Positions 1 to 9,983 of a stretch of 64,000 bases of DNA are shown here, in pieces. A program made the position numbers and the translations under genes. The notes beneath the pieces were generated by a model that worked only from the letters and a program-made list of their open reading frames with translations, was not told the DNA's origin and ran no database searches. Source of the DNA: an uncultured Clostridia bacterium (lineage in GTDB: Bacteria > Bacillota > Clostridia > Christensenellales > Borkfalkiaceae); the NCBI GenBank assembly GCA_944330115.1, contig CALVIN010000003.1:186001-250000 (forward strand), written 5' to 3'. Each line of letters begins with the position of its first letter. Positions within the stretch are counted from its first letter, which is position 1.

Positions 1-59
1 TTAGTTTTGCCCGACTCTAAAAAGCCGAGGAACATGTAGACTGAAATTTCTTCCGACAC
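1..59 (-). CDS. CobW-type GTPase, N-terminal fragment (cut by window edge)
   Basis: Only the first 19 codons are present. The start is a GTG at 57-59 preceded by an AAGGAGC ribosome site. The readable peptide contains VYMFLGFLESGKT, which has the form of a COG0523/CobW Walker A loop (compare GFLGAGKTT in the upstream gene). It lies downstream of and co-directional with another CobW-type gene. In Clostridia such GTPases often occur in tandem pairs, and the second member typically begins with a VYLFTGFLESGKTK-like motif. The rest of the protein, and so its metal-binding features, cannot be seen. Confidence 0.7.
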   Translation of the reverse strand, partial: MSEEISVYMFLGFLESGKT

Positions 60-143
60 GAAAGCTGCTCCTTAAAATAAAAACGCGCAAAAAATATAAA
101 TTTATTTGCCGTTTTTATAAAAATATTTTATTTATTTTTTTGA

Positions 144-183
144 GTATTTGCGGCATATTGCCGCGGCAATATGCCGCAAATAC
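144..183. repeat. 40-bp perfect palindrome
   Basis: Two 20-bp arms, the left one reading GTATTTGCGGCATATTGCCG, form a gapless perfect inverted repeat. It sits between the two CobW-type genes. It is a head-to-head pair of the short GCGGCATAT-type palindrome that recurs in many spacers of this window. No T-run follows on the minus strand, so a classical terminator is not obvious. Confidence 0.85.
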
Positions 184-257
184 AGTTACTTTTGCGTATA
201 TTTAAATAATTTATTTTTAAATTATTTTTTAATTTTTTGCACCAATTTATTGCGCAT

Positions 258-1346
258 TTAATTTACGCCGAAGAGCTCGGCAAGCTCTTCCTTTTGCAGC
301 TTGCTGCCTATTACGCACAGCTTGCCGGTGTATGCCGCCGCACCCTCGTGAACGTCGGGCTCGCCGGGGTTGTAGTCGAAGTGCAGCCACTTGCCGTCTT
401 TGCCGGCAACTATGCCCTTTGCGCGCAGCACGATGCCGTATTCCACCGCGTTGCCCAGCTGCGAGAGTATGGCCTTGAGCTCGTCGGCGGAGTACGTCTT
501 TGCCGTCTCCGTGCCCCAGCTCTCGAATACCTCGTCGGCATGGTGGTGATGGTGATGACCGCAGCCGCACTCGCCGTCGTGGTGGTGATGCTCGTGTTCG
601 TGCTCGTCCTCGTCGTCATCATCATGGTCGTGATGGTGGCAGCAATGGCCGTGCTCATGCTCGTCCTCGTCGTCGTCATCCTCGTCGTCATGATCGTGCT
701 CGTGGCGCTCCATGGCGTCCTTCTTGAGCTGCTCCATCTGGTCGGCGAGGGTGTCGCTGTGCTCCATTGCGGCGAGTATCTCGGCGCCCGAAAGCTGCTG
801 CCAAGGCGTGGTTACGAGCGTTGCCTTGGTGTTGTGCTCGCGCACAAGCGCTACGGCATTTTTGAGCTTTTCCTCGCCCGCGATATCGGCATGAGTGAAT
901 ATTATGCAGTTGGCAGTTTCTATCTGGTCGTTGAAAAACTCGCCAAAGTTCTTCATATACATCTTGCACTTGGCGGCGTCGACTATGGCCGTGTAGGTGT
1001 TTATAACGCAGTCCTCAAGTTCGGCGCTGTATACGGCGCGGATGACGTCGGAGAGTTTACCTACGCCCGAGGGCTCGATAAGGATCCTGTCGGGGTGGTA
1101 TTCGGCGCACACCTTTTTGAGTGCCTTTGCGAAGTCGCCCACGAGCGAGCAGCATATGCAGCCCGAGTTGAGTTCGTTTATCTTTATGCCCGCGTCGGCC
1201 AGAAAGCCGCCGTCGATGCCGATGTCGCCGAACTCATTTTCGATGAGCACGAGCTTTTCGCCGGCATACGCCTCTTTTATCAGCTTTTTGATGAGCGTGG
1301 TCTTGCCAGCGCCGAGGAAGCCCGAAAAAATATCTATCTTGGTCAT
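258..1346 (-). CDS. CobW/COG0523-family metal-chaperone GTPase with His/Asp-rich segment
   Basis: 362 aa. G3E-family P-loop GTPase of the type that delivers metals, often zinc, to client proteins. Walker A is GFLGAGKTT (residues 9-17), followed by ENEFGDIGID and the family metal motif GCICC (residues 62-66). The G4 position reads THAD, where NKxD is typical. Residues about 215-270 are an extreme His/Asp/Glu run with embedded Cys residues, a probable metal-binding linker. The CobW C-terminal domain follows (residues 275-362). The chosen ATG (1344-1346) has AGGAAG upstream; an in-frame extension to 1424 would run through the promoter. The metal cannot be told from the sequence; zinc or nickel are the usual candidates for His-rich members. 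Confidence 0.9.
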   Translation of the reverse strand: MTKIDIFSGFLGAGKTTLIKKLIKEAYAGEKLVLIENEFGDIGIDGGFLADAGIKINELNSGCICCSLVGDFAKALKKVCAEYHPDRILIEPSGVGKLSDVIRAVYSAELEDCVINTYTAIVDAAKCKMYMKNFGEFFNDQIETANCIIFTHADIAGEEKLKNAVALVREHNTKATLVTTPWQQLSGAEILAAMEHSDTLADQMEQLKKDAMERHEHDHDDEDDDDEDEHEHGHCCHHHDHDDDDEDEHEHEHHHHDGECGCGHHHHHHADEVFESWGTETAKTYSADELKAILSQLGNAVEYGIVLRAKGIVAGKDGKWLHFDYNPGEPDVHEGAAAYTGKLCVIGSKLQKEELAELFGVN

Positions 1347-1388
1347 GTAAATCACTTCCTTAAAAAGTTTTATTTTATTCCGTACAGT

Positions 1389-1417
1389 ATTATATAAACC
1401 TTTATATAAAAAAGCAA
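1389..1417 (-). promoter_or_regulatory. Predicted sigma-A promoter of the CobW-type gene
   Basis: On the minus strand TTGCTT and TATAAT are separated by 17 bp, about 45 nt upstream of the start codon. I see no clear Zur-type operator around it. Confidence 0.6.
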
Positions 1418-1479
1418 ACCGCACTTAAAAAAATTTTTAATTTTAAGGTATTGTGTCCGCACCGCGCCGCCATTTGAAG

Positions 1480-2288
1480 CGGAAAAGCGGCTGCGCCGCG
1501 TGAAACCCCTCCTTTAATTCCGTCTTGCAGTGCGTGCGGTAAATAAACCGCACTGCGGCGGTCACCGCTCGCGCGCTGACATATGCGCTCGCTCATCTCA
1601 CTGCGGCACGCACAGCGGGTGTCCGCTGTGCTATGAAATGCCTCGCTCGTCCCTCAAAGGGGAGGTGAATAATAAGGTGAAAATGCCGTGCGCAAAACGC
1701 ACGGCATTAAACTTTTCAAAATAAATAATGGCGCGAGGCTGAATTTATTTCAGCCGTTAAGCGCAACGAATTTACGCCGCCATTTTTGAGCGGTGAAACC
1801 CCACCGAGTTTCGCTATGCTCAACCCACCTCCCCTCGAAGGGGAGGTAAGCCGAAGGCGAAAGAGGGGTAATTCAAAACAAATAATGTTTCAAGCAGGGG
1901 TCTCAAGCAATGTAAGGACAACATTGCTTTCGGTCACCGTTCGCGCTTTTGTCTATGCGCTCACTCATCTCATTGCACACGAAAGGCGGGTGTCCGCCTT
2001 TCTATGAAATGTGCAATTCGTCCCACCGCAGCAGGACTCAATTTGCGCCGAAAGGCGGCTCATCTGCCGTTTCCCTTCGGGAGCCTCGGCAGAGTGTCGT
2101 CGCTTGCGCTCCTCGCTGGAGGTGAATGGCGGCATTTCTGATAATTGTGGGCCCTTAAAAAATGCCGCCAGAGGAACTTAGTTCCTCAAAATCACGGAAA
2201 ATTCCGCTATCTGCCGTTTCCCTTCGGGACCTCGGCAGAGTGTCGTCGCCTTCGCTCCTCGCGCGGCCCGCGCAAAAAATTTGTGAAC
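1480..2288. repeat. Mosaic hairpin-repeat block
   Basis: This 0.8 kb spacer has no credible gene. It holds, in order: AAACCCCTCC; a GTCACCGCTCG unit; a hairpin CACAGCGG-GTGT-CCGCTGTG (1611-1630); an AGGGGAGGT motif (1660); a GCCGTGCG hairpin (1682-1707); the GGCTGAA/TTCAGCC module ending GTTAAGC (1737-1760); an ACCTCCCC...AGGGGAGGT palindrome (1827-1848); a second GTGT hairpin with stem GAAAGGCGG (1981-2002); and two CTGCCG/CGGCAG units (2065-2100, 2212-2240). A stem TGGCGGCATT pairs with AATGCCGCCA (2127-2170). The block ends with GTGAAC at 2283-2288, 4 bp from the next gene's stop codon. The same modules recur elsewhere in the window. Confidence 0.85.
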
Positions 2289-2292
2289 CCTC

Positions 2293-2895
2293 TCACTTAT
2301 CATATCTCAATTTTCTGAAGGTGCCGTCGGCCTTATGTATTATTATGCTGGCCTCCTGGTTTTGCGCGAGCGCCTTGGCGTAGTCGATCGCCTGCGCCTG
2401 CGTATCGAACAGCTTTATCGCCTTTTTGCCCTTGTTGAACTTGACCTGCCACTTGCCGTCGGACGTGCGCTTGGTTATGTGATATACCTTGGGCCCCGCC
2501 TTTGCCTCGGTTGCCTCTTCGGCAGCAGTATCTTCGGCAGGCGCCGCTTTTGCCGTCTTGGCCGTTTTATCGGCCTTTACCGCCGTCTGAGCGGACTTCT
2601 GCTCCTTTTTCTGTTCCTTATCATCTGTATTTTTCACGGTATTTTCCTCCTTGGTATCGGCTTTTTGCTTATCATCCTCTTCAGGCTGCTCCGCGGTCTG
2701 CGCAGGCTCCTCTTCAGACAGCTCATCTTCGTCCTCGCCGCCTTGAGCATCTTCCGCGCCCTCCTGATTTTTGGCGCGCATCATTTTTAAACCGACAACT
2801 AACGCGACGATGGCGAGCACCACAAATACGGCAATTACTATCCACGCCCAAAGGGGCACGCCCGCCGCACCGTCGGCAGACAACAAATAATTCAA
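2293..2895 (-). CDS. Membrane-anchored DUF2188 protein
   Basis: About 200 aa. A short N-terminus leads into one membrane segment (WAWIVIAVFVVLAIVALVVG). A long acidic, Glu/Asp/Lys/Ala-rich low-complexity linker follows. The C-terminal domain of about 60 residues (YHITKR...GKWQVKF...KAIKLFDTQAQAIDYAKALAQNQ) matches the DUF2188 pattern. The start is set to the TTG at 2893-2895 because AAGGAGGGAC lies directly upstream; an in-frame ATG at 2940 lacks such a site. Function unknown; the layout suggests a cytoplasmic domain tethered to the membrane. A repeat element begins 4 bp after its stop codon. Confidence 0.75.
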   Translation of the reverse strand: MNYLLSADGAAGVPLWAWIVIAVFVVLAIVALVVGLKMMRAKNQEGAEDAQGGEDEDELSEEEPAQTAEQPEEDDKQKADTKEENTVKNTDDKEQKKEQKSAQTAVKADKTAKTAKAAPAEDTAAEEATEAKAGPKVYHITKRTSDGKWQVKFNKGKKAIKLFDTQAQAIDYAKALAQNQEASIIIHKADGTFRKLRYDK

Positions 2896-2963
2896 CTTTA
2901 AGTCCCTCCTTATACGGTTTAAAGCGGCGCTTGCGTGCAATATGCGTGCCGCCGCTTATAAAA

Positions 2964-2991
2964 ATTATAGCAGAAAGTTGAGTTTTGTCAA
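2964..2991 (-). promoter_or_regulatory. Strong predicted sigma-A promoter of the DUF2188 gene
   Basis: Both hexamers match consensus: TTGACA and TATAAT on the minus strand with a 16-bp spacer, about 65 nt upstream of the TTG start. Confidence 0.75.
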
Positions 2992-3054
2992 GTGCGCTTT
3001 TTTTAATTGAATTTGCGCCGCCGCATTTTATACGCGAAAAAGCGGGAAAAATAT

Positions 3055-3246
3055 ACAAAAATACAGAATTGCCCCGCACATATGCCGCAACTAACGGGGG
3101 GGGTGCTTTAGAGAGCATTTGCAATTCGTTTATATAAGTAGGTGAAACCCCTCCGTCACGCTCCGTTATACTGCGCGTGCCACCTCCCGCTCGAAGGGGA
3201 GATACTGACGACAATAAAAATGCCGCGCGGAGGCGCGGCATTTTTT
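3055..3246. repeat. Short repeat cluster between DUF2188 and EF-G-like genes
   Basis: Contains a GCCCCGCACATATGCCGCAA copy of the short palindrome family (about 3069-3090), a GTGAAACCCCTCCGTCACGC unit (3142-3162), a CCTCCCGCTCGAAGGGGAGA palindrome (about 3182-3202), and a GCCGCGC...GCGCGGC hairpin (3220-3242) ending in T residues. That hairpin lies 10 bp beyond the stop of the EF-G-like gene and may terminate it. Confidence 0.7.
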
Positions 3247-3252
3247 GCTACC

Positions 3253-5298
3253 TTATTTATTTATTATTGATTGCACCACATTTTCGGGAGCGAGTTCGAA
3301 GCGCTCGAACGTTTCGATGAACTTGCCCCTGCCCTGCGTGATAGAGCGGAGGGCGGTGGCATATGTGAGCAGCTCCGACTTGGGCGCTTCGGCGGTTATC
3401 ACCTGCAGCTCGTCCTGCGCGTCCATGCCTATTATCCTGCCGCGGCGCTTGTTCAAATCGCCGAGCACGTCGCCCAAATACTGCTCGGGCACGCCTATCC
3501 TCAGCTTGGAATAGGGCTCTAAAATGGCAGGTTTGGCGGCCTTCATGCCCTCTTTGAATGCAATCTCTGCGGCAGCCTTGAATGCCGCCTCGGAGCTGTC
3601 TACCTCGTGGTAGCTGCCGTCGACGAGCACGGCCTTCATCTTTATTACGGGATAGCCCGCGAGCACGCCGTGGGGCAGGCACTCCAAAAGGCCCTTTTCG
3701 ACGGCGGGTATATACTGCTTGGGCACCGAACCGCCCACTACCTCCTCGGCGAACTCGAAGTCCTGCTCGGAGGGCTCGAAGCGGATCTTGCAGTGGCCGT
3801 ATTGACCGTGGCCGCCCGACTGTTTTTTATACTTGCCCTCGGCAACGGCCGTGCCGAGAATGGTCTCTTTATAGTTTATCTGCGGCGTGCGCAGGTCGGC
3901 GTCGGCGCCGAACTTTGCCTTTAACTTCTTATTTATAATGTCGAGGTGCACCTCGCCCTGGCCGCCTATCAGCGTTTCGCCCGTGTCGGCTATCTTGCGG
4001 ACGCCGAACGACTTATCCTCCTCCTCTAACCTGGCGAGGCCGGAGAACACCTTGTCTTCGGTGCCCTTCACCTTGGCATATACCGCCATGAACAGCACGG
4101 GGCGGGGGAAGAGTATGGGGTCGAACTTTACGGGCGCAGACTCGTCGCACAGCGTGTCGCCCGTGTTGGTGTTCGAGAGCTTGGAGACGGCGCCTATATC
4201 GCCCGCGGTGAGCTCGGATACGGGCTCCTGCTTTTTGCCCTTTAAAAGGTATATGGCGTTTATGCGCTCGGTCTGGCCGGTGGTGGCGTTGAGCACTGTC
4301 ATGCCCGTCTTTAACACGCCGCGGCACACCCTTAAATAGTTCATCTTGCCCACGAAGGAATCGACGGCCGTTTTGAACACCTGCGCCGCGAAGGGCTGAG
4401 TGTCGTCACACTCGATGTCTATAAGCTCGTCCTTATTTAAATCGGTCGCGAGCAGGTCGCCGCGCTCGGAGGCATCGGGCATGTACTTTACGATCTCGTT
4501 CATGAGGTTGATGACGCCGCGGTTGTTGAGCGCGCTGCCCGCCATGACGGGTATGGTATTTATGTTCTGTATGCCCTTGCGTATGCCGTGAATTATCTCG
4601 TCGCGGGCAAGTTCGCCCGTTTCGAAGTACTTTTCAAGCAACACGTCGTCGTTTTCGGCGGCCGTTTCGGTGAGGGAGAGCTGCATGGCGGTGAGCTCTT
4701 CGCGCTTGTCCTCGGGAATGGGTATCTCTTCGGGGCCCATGCCTGTGAAGTGGTAGGCGCGCTCGGTGAGGGCGTTTACAAAGCCCGCCATCTTATTGCC
4801 CTCCATTATGGGTATCTGTATGGGCGCAATTTTGCCGTGATACTTCTCTTCAAGCGCGGCAACGGTGCCGTGGTAGTCGGCGTTCTCCTTGTCCATGCCG
4901 TTTATGAAAATTACCATGGGCTTTTTGGCCTTTAAGCAGGCGTTTATCGCCTTTTCGGCGCCTACGGTAACCGTGCCGCTCGCGCCCATTACGACGAGAG
5001 CGCCGCCGCAGGCGCGCATGGCCTCGTTGAACTCGCCCTCGAAGTCGTAAAAGCCGGGCACGTCGATGAGATTTATCTTGGTCTCGCGCCAGATCGTGTA
5101 GCTGACGGAGAGCGATACCGACATTTTGCGGGCTATCTCCTGCTCGTCGTAGTCGGAGACGGTGGTGCCGTTATCCACCTTGCCCATGCGGTCGATAGAG
5201 CGGCCGTTGAAGAGTATGGCCTCGCAGAGGGTGGTCTTGCCCTCGCCGCTGTGGCCGATTATGGCGATGTTGTGAATGTTTTTAAGTTTGATGCTCAT
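3253..5298 (-). CDS. EF-G-like translational GTPase (second EF-G type)
   Basis: 681 aa, the full length and domain order of elongation factor G: G domain, domain II, and domains III-V with the EF-G-type C-terminus (GVLAGYPVIKMKAVLVDGSYH). G1 is GHSGEGKTT. G3 reads DVPGF where canonical EF-G has DTPGH, so the catalytic histidine position is Phe. G4 reads NGMDK where NKxD is usual. These changes fit the EF-G-like paralogue group, not the fusA that sits with rpsL/rpsG, and no ribosomal operon is nearby. The precise role of this group is unsettled. Preceded by its own promoter; no operon partner. Confidence 0.85.
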   Translation of the reverse strand: MSIKLKNIHNIAIIGHSGEGKTTLCEAILFNGRSIDRMGKVDNGTTVSDYDEQEIARKMSVSLSVSYTIWRETKINLIDVPGFYDFEGEFNEAMRACGGALVVMGASGTVTVGAEKAINACLKAKKPMVIFINGMDKENADYHGTVAALEEKYHGKIAPIQIPIMEGNKMAGFVNALTERAYHFTGMGPEEIPIPEDKREELTAMQLSLTETAAENDDVLLEKYFETGELARDEIIHGIRKGIQNINTIPVMAGSALNNRGVINLMNEIVKYMPDASERGDLLATDLNKDELIDIECDDTQPFAAQVFKTAVDSFVGKMNYLRVCRGVLKTGMTVLNATTGQTERINAIYLLKGKKQEPVSELTAGDIGAVSKLSNTNTGDTLCDESAPVKFDPILFPRPVLFMAVYAKVKGTEDKVFSGLARLEEEDKSFGVRKIADTGETLIGGQGEVHLDIINKKLKAKFGADADLRTPQINYKETILGTAVAEGKYKKQSGGHGQYGHCKIRFEPSEQDFEFAEEVVGGSVPKQYIPAVEKGLLECLPHGVLAGYPVIKMKAVLVDGSYHEVDSSEAAFKAAAEIAFKEGMKAAKPAILEPYSKLRIGVPEQYLGDVLGDLNKRRGRIIGMDAQDELQVITAEAPKSELLTYATALRSITQGRGKFIETFERFELAPENVVQSIINK

Positions 5299-5372
5299 AT
5301 TTTAGGTCCCTTATCATAAATTTGCGCCGCAAATGCGCGCCCGAGCGCACACTTGCGGCCGCGTACAATACA

Positions 5373-5401
5373 ATTATACAGTATGTCCGCGCAAAAATCA
5401 A
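5373..5401 (-). promoter_or_regulatory. Predicted promoter of the EF-G-like gene
   Basis: Minus strand TTGATT, 17-bp spacer, TATAAT, giving a leader of about 70 nt before the ATG at 5298. Confidence 0.7.
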
Positions 5402-5497
5402 TACCCAATTTTTTAAACAGGCCGCCCCTATGGCAATTGCCCCGCACATATGCCCCAACTAACGCCATAAATTTATGCCGCGTGCGGCTATAAGGTA

Positions 5498-5530
5498 TGC
5501 CGCCGCGCGGGAAAATCCCGCGCGGCGGCA
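5498..5530 (-). terminator. Hairpin after the lipoprotein gene
   Basis: A perfect 15-bp stem (TGCCGCCGCGCGGGA) with a 3-nt loop, 19 bp past the stop of the frameshifted lipoprotein gene. The following U-tract is weak, so termination is likely but not textbook. Confidence 0.55.
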
Positions 5531-5548
5531 CTTGAAATTTTGAACAGC

Positions 5549-6105
5549 TCAAGTAGTTTTTTCAGGTCTTGTTATCGTTATTTCGCCGTCACTTTTTTTA
5601 TAATCGATGGCGGCCATAATGGCATACTTTACGCAATCGCCAAAGTATTCTTCGTCATCGGAAGATGAAGCATACAGGGAACAATAGAACCTGCCGCTGT
5701 CTTCGGCATAAAATTGGTCGGGGACGACGACCTGCTCCGAATATTCATACTGTGCTTCACCGTCAATCACCTCGCATACATACGAAGTAAAATCGTTTGT
5801 TTTTTAACTGTATAATATTGTTGCGGCTGTTCATTTATCGATGTCAATTTATTGGTGATAACTATTATGACTTTACGGGTAAGATCAGGCATACCGCCGG
5901 CGCCGTATGCCATACTATTCGGACTGCCCAACAATACCGAAAAAGTTACATCTTCGTCGTCATTAAAATGCTCGCGCGGCAACTCGATATTCATATACAG
6001 CGGAAATTGCGGCGGTAGCATCTGACCCGGCTGCCAGCCGCACGCACACAGCAAACAGCACAACATACAAAGCACGCTGCACACAGCACTCAATAATTTT
6101 TTCAT
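5549..6105 (-). pseudogene. Lipoprotein gene interrupted by a -1 frameshift
   Basis: The first frame (6105 to 5767) starts MKKLLSAVCSVLCMLCCLLC, a signal peptide with a plausible lipobox (LCAC), and ends shortly after ..YYTVKKQ. The second frame (to 5549) continues as NDFTSYVCEVIDGEAQYEYS.. and reads like normal protein before its apparent GTG start. The two overlap, and one extra A in the run of six A (minus strand, around 5805-5812) would join them into one protein of about 185 aa. So this is a real frameshift, a sequencing error in a homopolymer, or slippage. No family recognised. The gene follows an XRE regulator on the same strand. Confidence 0.65.
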
Positions 6106-6205
6106 GCGCCCTCCTTATTGTTTTAGCGGCAATCCATAGCGTAACAATAACAGATGGATAATATGCAATAATATGCCTATTTTATTTTATACGACCGTGC
6201 GCCGC

Positions 6206-6448
6206 TCAATCTGTTTCGAGCTCTTCGGAGGTGAACAGCTCATCGTTTAAAAATTCGACGAGCGTCATATCAAACCCGCGGGCGAGCATTATCACCGTGC
6301 TTAAAGTGACGGTTTTGTTGCGCCCCTTTATTATGCACTCCATGCTGCCGTGCTGTATGCCGGAGTTCTGCTCCAACCGGTATAAAGACATATTACGTTG
6401 TTTCAGCAAGCCCTCTATCCGCTTTGCCACCGCTTGATTTACCGTCAT
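6206..6448 (-). CDS. Small XRE-family HTH regulator
   Basis: 80 aa, essentially one helix-turn-helix domain: VAKRIEGLLKQRNMSLYRLEQNSG (helices 1-2) then HGSMECIIKGRNKTVTLSTVIMLARGF (recognition helix and core), ending in an acidic tail. Cro/C1-type, DNA-binding, probably dimeric. A near-palindrome overlapping its predicted transcription start suggests autoregulation. The frameshifted lipoprotein gene downstream may be in the same transcript. Target genes are not evident. Confidence 0.85.
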   Translation of the reverse strand: MTVNQAVAKRIEGLLKQRNMSLYRLEQNSGIQHGSMECIIKGRNKTVTLSTVIMLARGFDMTLVEFLNDELFTSEELETD

Positions 6449-6456
6449 ACAAACAC

Positions 6457-6510
6457 CATACAGGCAGTTATGCCTATGTGTAGTGTATCATAGCCGCCGC
6501 AAAAATTCAA
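6457..6510 (-). promoter_or_regulatory. Predicted promoter and operator of the XRE gene
   Basis: Minus-strand TTGAAT (6505-6510), 17-bp spacer, TACACT (6482-6487). An imperfect inverted repeat CATAGGCA-TAAC-TGCCTGTATG (6457-6478) lies over the expected start of transcription, the usual place for an autorepressor site. Confidence 0.45.
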
Positions 6511-6560
6511 GTACCCGTTTTAAATAGCGGCGGCATATTAAAATGAGAGCGGTATGATAT

Positions 6561-6603
6561 AAGGCGGGGCGGCGCGGGAAAAATTCCCGCGCCGCCCCGC
6601 CTT
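6561..6603 (-). terminator. Strong hairpin after the ATP synthase operon
   Basis: A perfect 20-bp GC-rich stem (AAGGCGGGGCGGCGCGGGAA) with an AAA loop, 113 bp past the atpC stop codon. No long U-tract follows, so it could also act as an RNA-stabilising 3' end. Confidence 0.6.
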
Positions 6604-6715
6604 ATGCGCACTATGCACATTATTTACTTTATGCGCAATGTGTGCCTTTATTTTTACAAATAATATTTAAAATAAATTATTAAATAATTAAAATTGCATT
6701 TATTTTTTGCCGCAA

Positions 6716-7141
6716 TCAGCTGCGGCGGCCGCCGCGAAGGTACGAGCGGCGTATCTTTAACTTGCTTACGGCGCGGGCGAGCTGAGCCTGGGCGGAATAG
6801 TATTCCTGAATGCTCAGCTTTTGCGTCATGGCCTCCTTGGCCTCGGCGGCCTCGCGCTCGGCGCGCTCTTCGTCGATCTCCTCGGGGCGCAGAATGGAAT
6901 CGGCGAGCACGAGCACTTCGCCGTCTTCTATCTTCATGATGCCGGCGGAAACCGCGGCCTCCTGCTCCTCCTCGCCGGGGGCGCGGAAGGTGAGCTTGCC
7001 GGGAACTATCGCCGTAATTGTGTTGCTGTGCCCCGCCAACACGCCGTATTGCCCGTCGACCGCGGGCACGACGAGGCTTTCGCACTCGCCCTCGTAAAAG
7101 GTGCGGTTGGCGCTTAAAAGATGCACGTTAAATGTGTTCAT
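6716..7141 (-). CDS. atpC: ATP synthase F1 epsilon subunit
   Basis: 141 aa. N-terminal beta-sandwich (FNVHLLSANRTFYEGECESLVVPAVDGQYGVLAGHSN) with the family GxxGVLxGH signature, then the C-terminal helical pair (EIDEERAEREAAEAKEAM..). It links the central stalk to the c-ring and can inhibit ATP hydrolysis through the C-terminal helices. It is the last gene of the atpBEFAGDC cluster and is separated from atpD by a 338-bp repeat-filled gap, where operons normally have a short spacer. Confidence 0.95.
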   Translation of the reverse strand: MNTFNVHLLSANRTFYEGECESLVVPAVDGQYGVLAGHSNTITAIVPGKLTFRAPGEEEQEAAVSAGIMKIEDGEVLVLADSILRPEEIDEERAEREAAEAKEAMTQKLSIQEYYSAQAQLARAVSKLKIRRSYLRGGRRS

Positions 7142-7149
7142 ATCAAATT

Positions 7150-7465
7150 ACCTGCCATATATGCCGCAACTAACGCATATTTTGCGGCGCTTGACCGCGT
7201 ATCTTGCCGTCCCTGAAGATAAGTGACGGCCACTTTGTCGCCTTCTCTTTAATTGGAAAATTCTTCCGATTTTACCTCCCCTTTGAGGGGAGGGTAGGGT
7301 GGGGTTTCATGCGGCACAACATATTCGCTTGCCCACTATTCACAGAGCGATAAGTGAAACCCCTCCTTTAATTCCTCCCCTCGAAGGGGAGGTATATAGG
7401 TAGAGTAACCTCCCTCAAAGGGGAAGGTAAATTTTAGGCTATTCATCCCTCGAAGGGGAGGTGAA
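7150..7465. repeat. Repeat block inside the atp operon (atpD-atpC gap)
   Basis: Holds a CATATATGCCGCAACTAACG palindrome-family copy (7156-7175), then four CCTCCCC/AGGGGAGG palindromes (about 7276, 7374, 7409, 7445) with GAAACCCCTCC/GGGTTTCA flanks. All lie inside what should be a continuous polycistronic message. Confidence 0.75.
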
Positions 7466-7479
7466 TTAGTAATGGCATA

Positions 7480-9769
<2,290 letters not shown>

Positions 9770-9983
9770 AAAAAGACCTGCCCCGCTGTTATTTTTTATA
9801 TTTTTTTGCGGTAATTTTTTAGTATTTTTTTAGTATTGTTTTTGCCGTCTGCCGCTCTTTTGCGGCTGATTTTGCGCGGATATTGCGCAATTTTTATTTG
9901 CGTCCCGCGCAAAAATTCAATAATTTATTTTATTTATTTTAAATTAAAAAATAAATTAAATTTAATTTAAATAAATATTATTT

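Noticed and set aside
237-1397. 386-codon plus-strand reading frame opposite the CobW-type gene
   Set aside because: Its protein is a Val/Leu/Ala run mirroring the His/Asp repeat on the other strand; the minus-strand frame has clear GTPase motifs.
5800-5815. Programmed -1 frameshift site in the lipoprotein gene
   Set aside because: The A6 run is not in the phase of a standard A-AAA-AAC heptamer and no downstream stem-loop is evident; a simple one-base difference is the more economical explanation.
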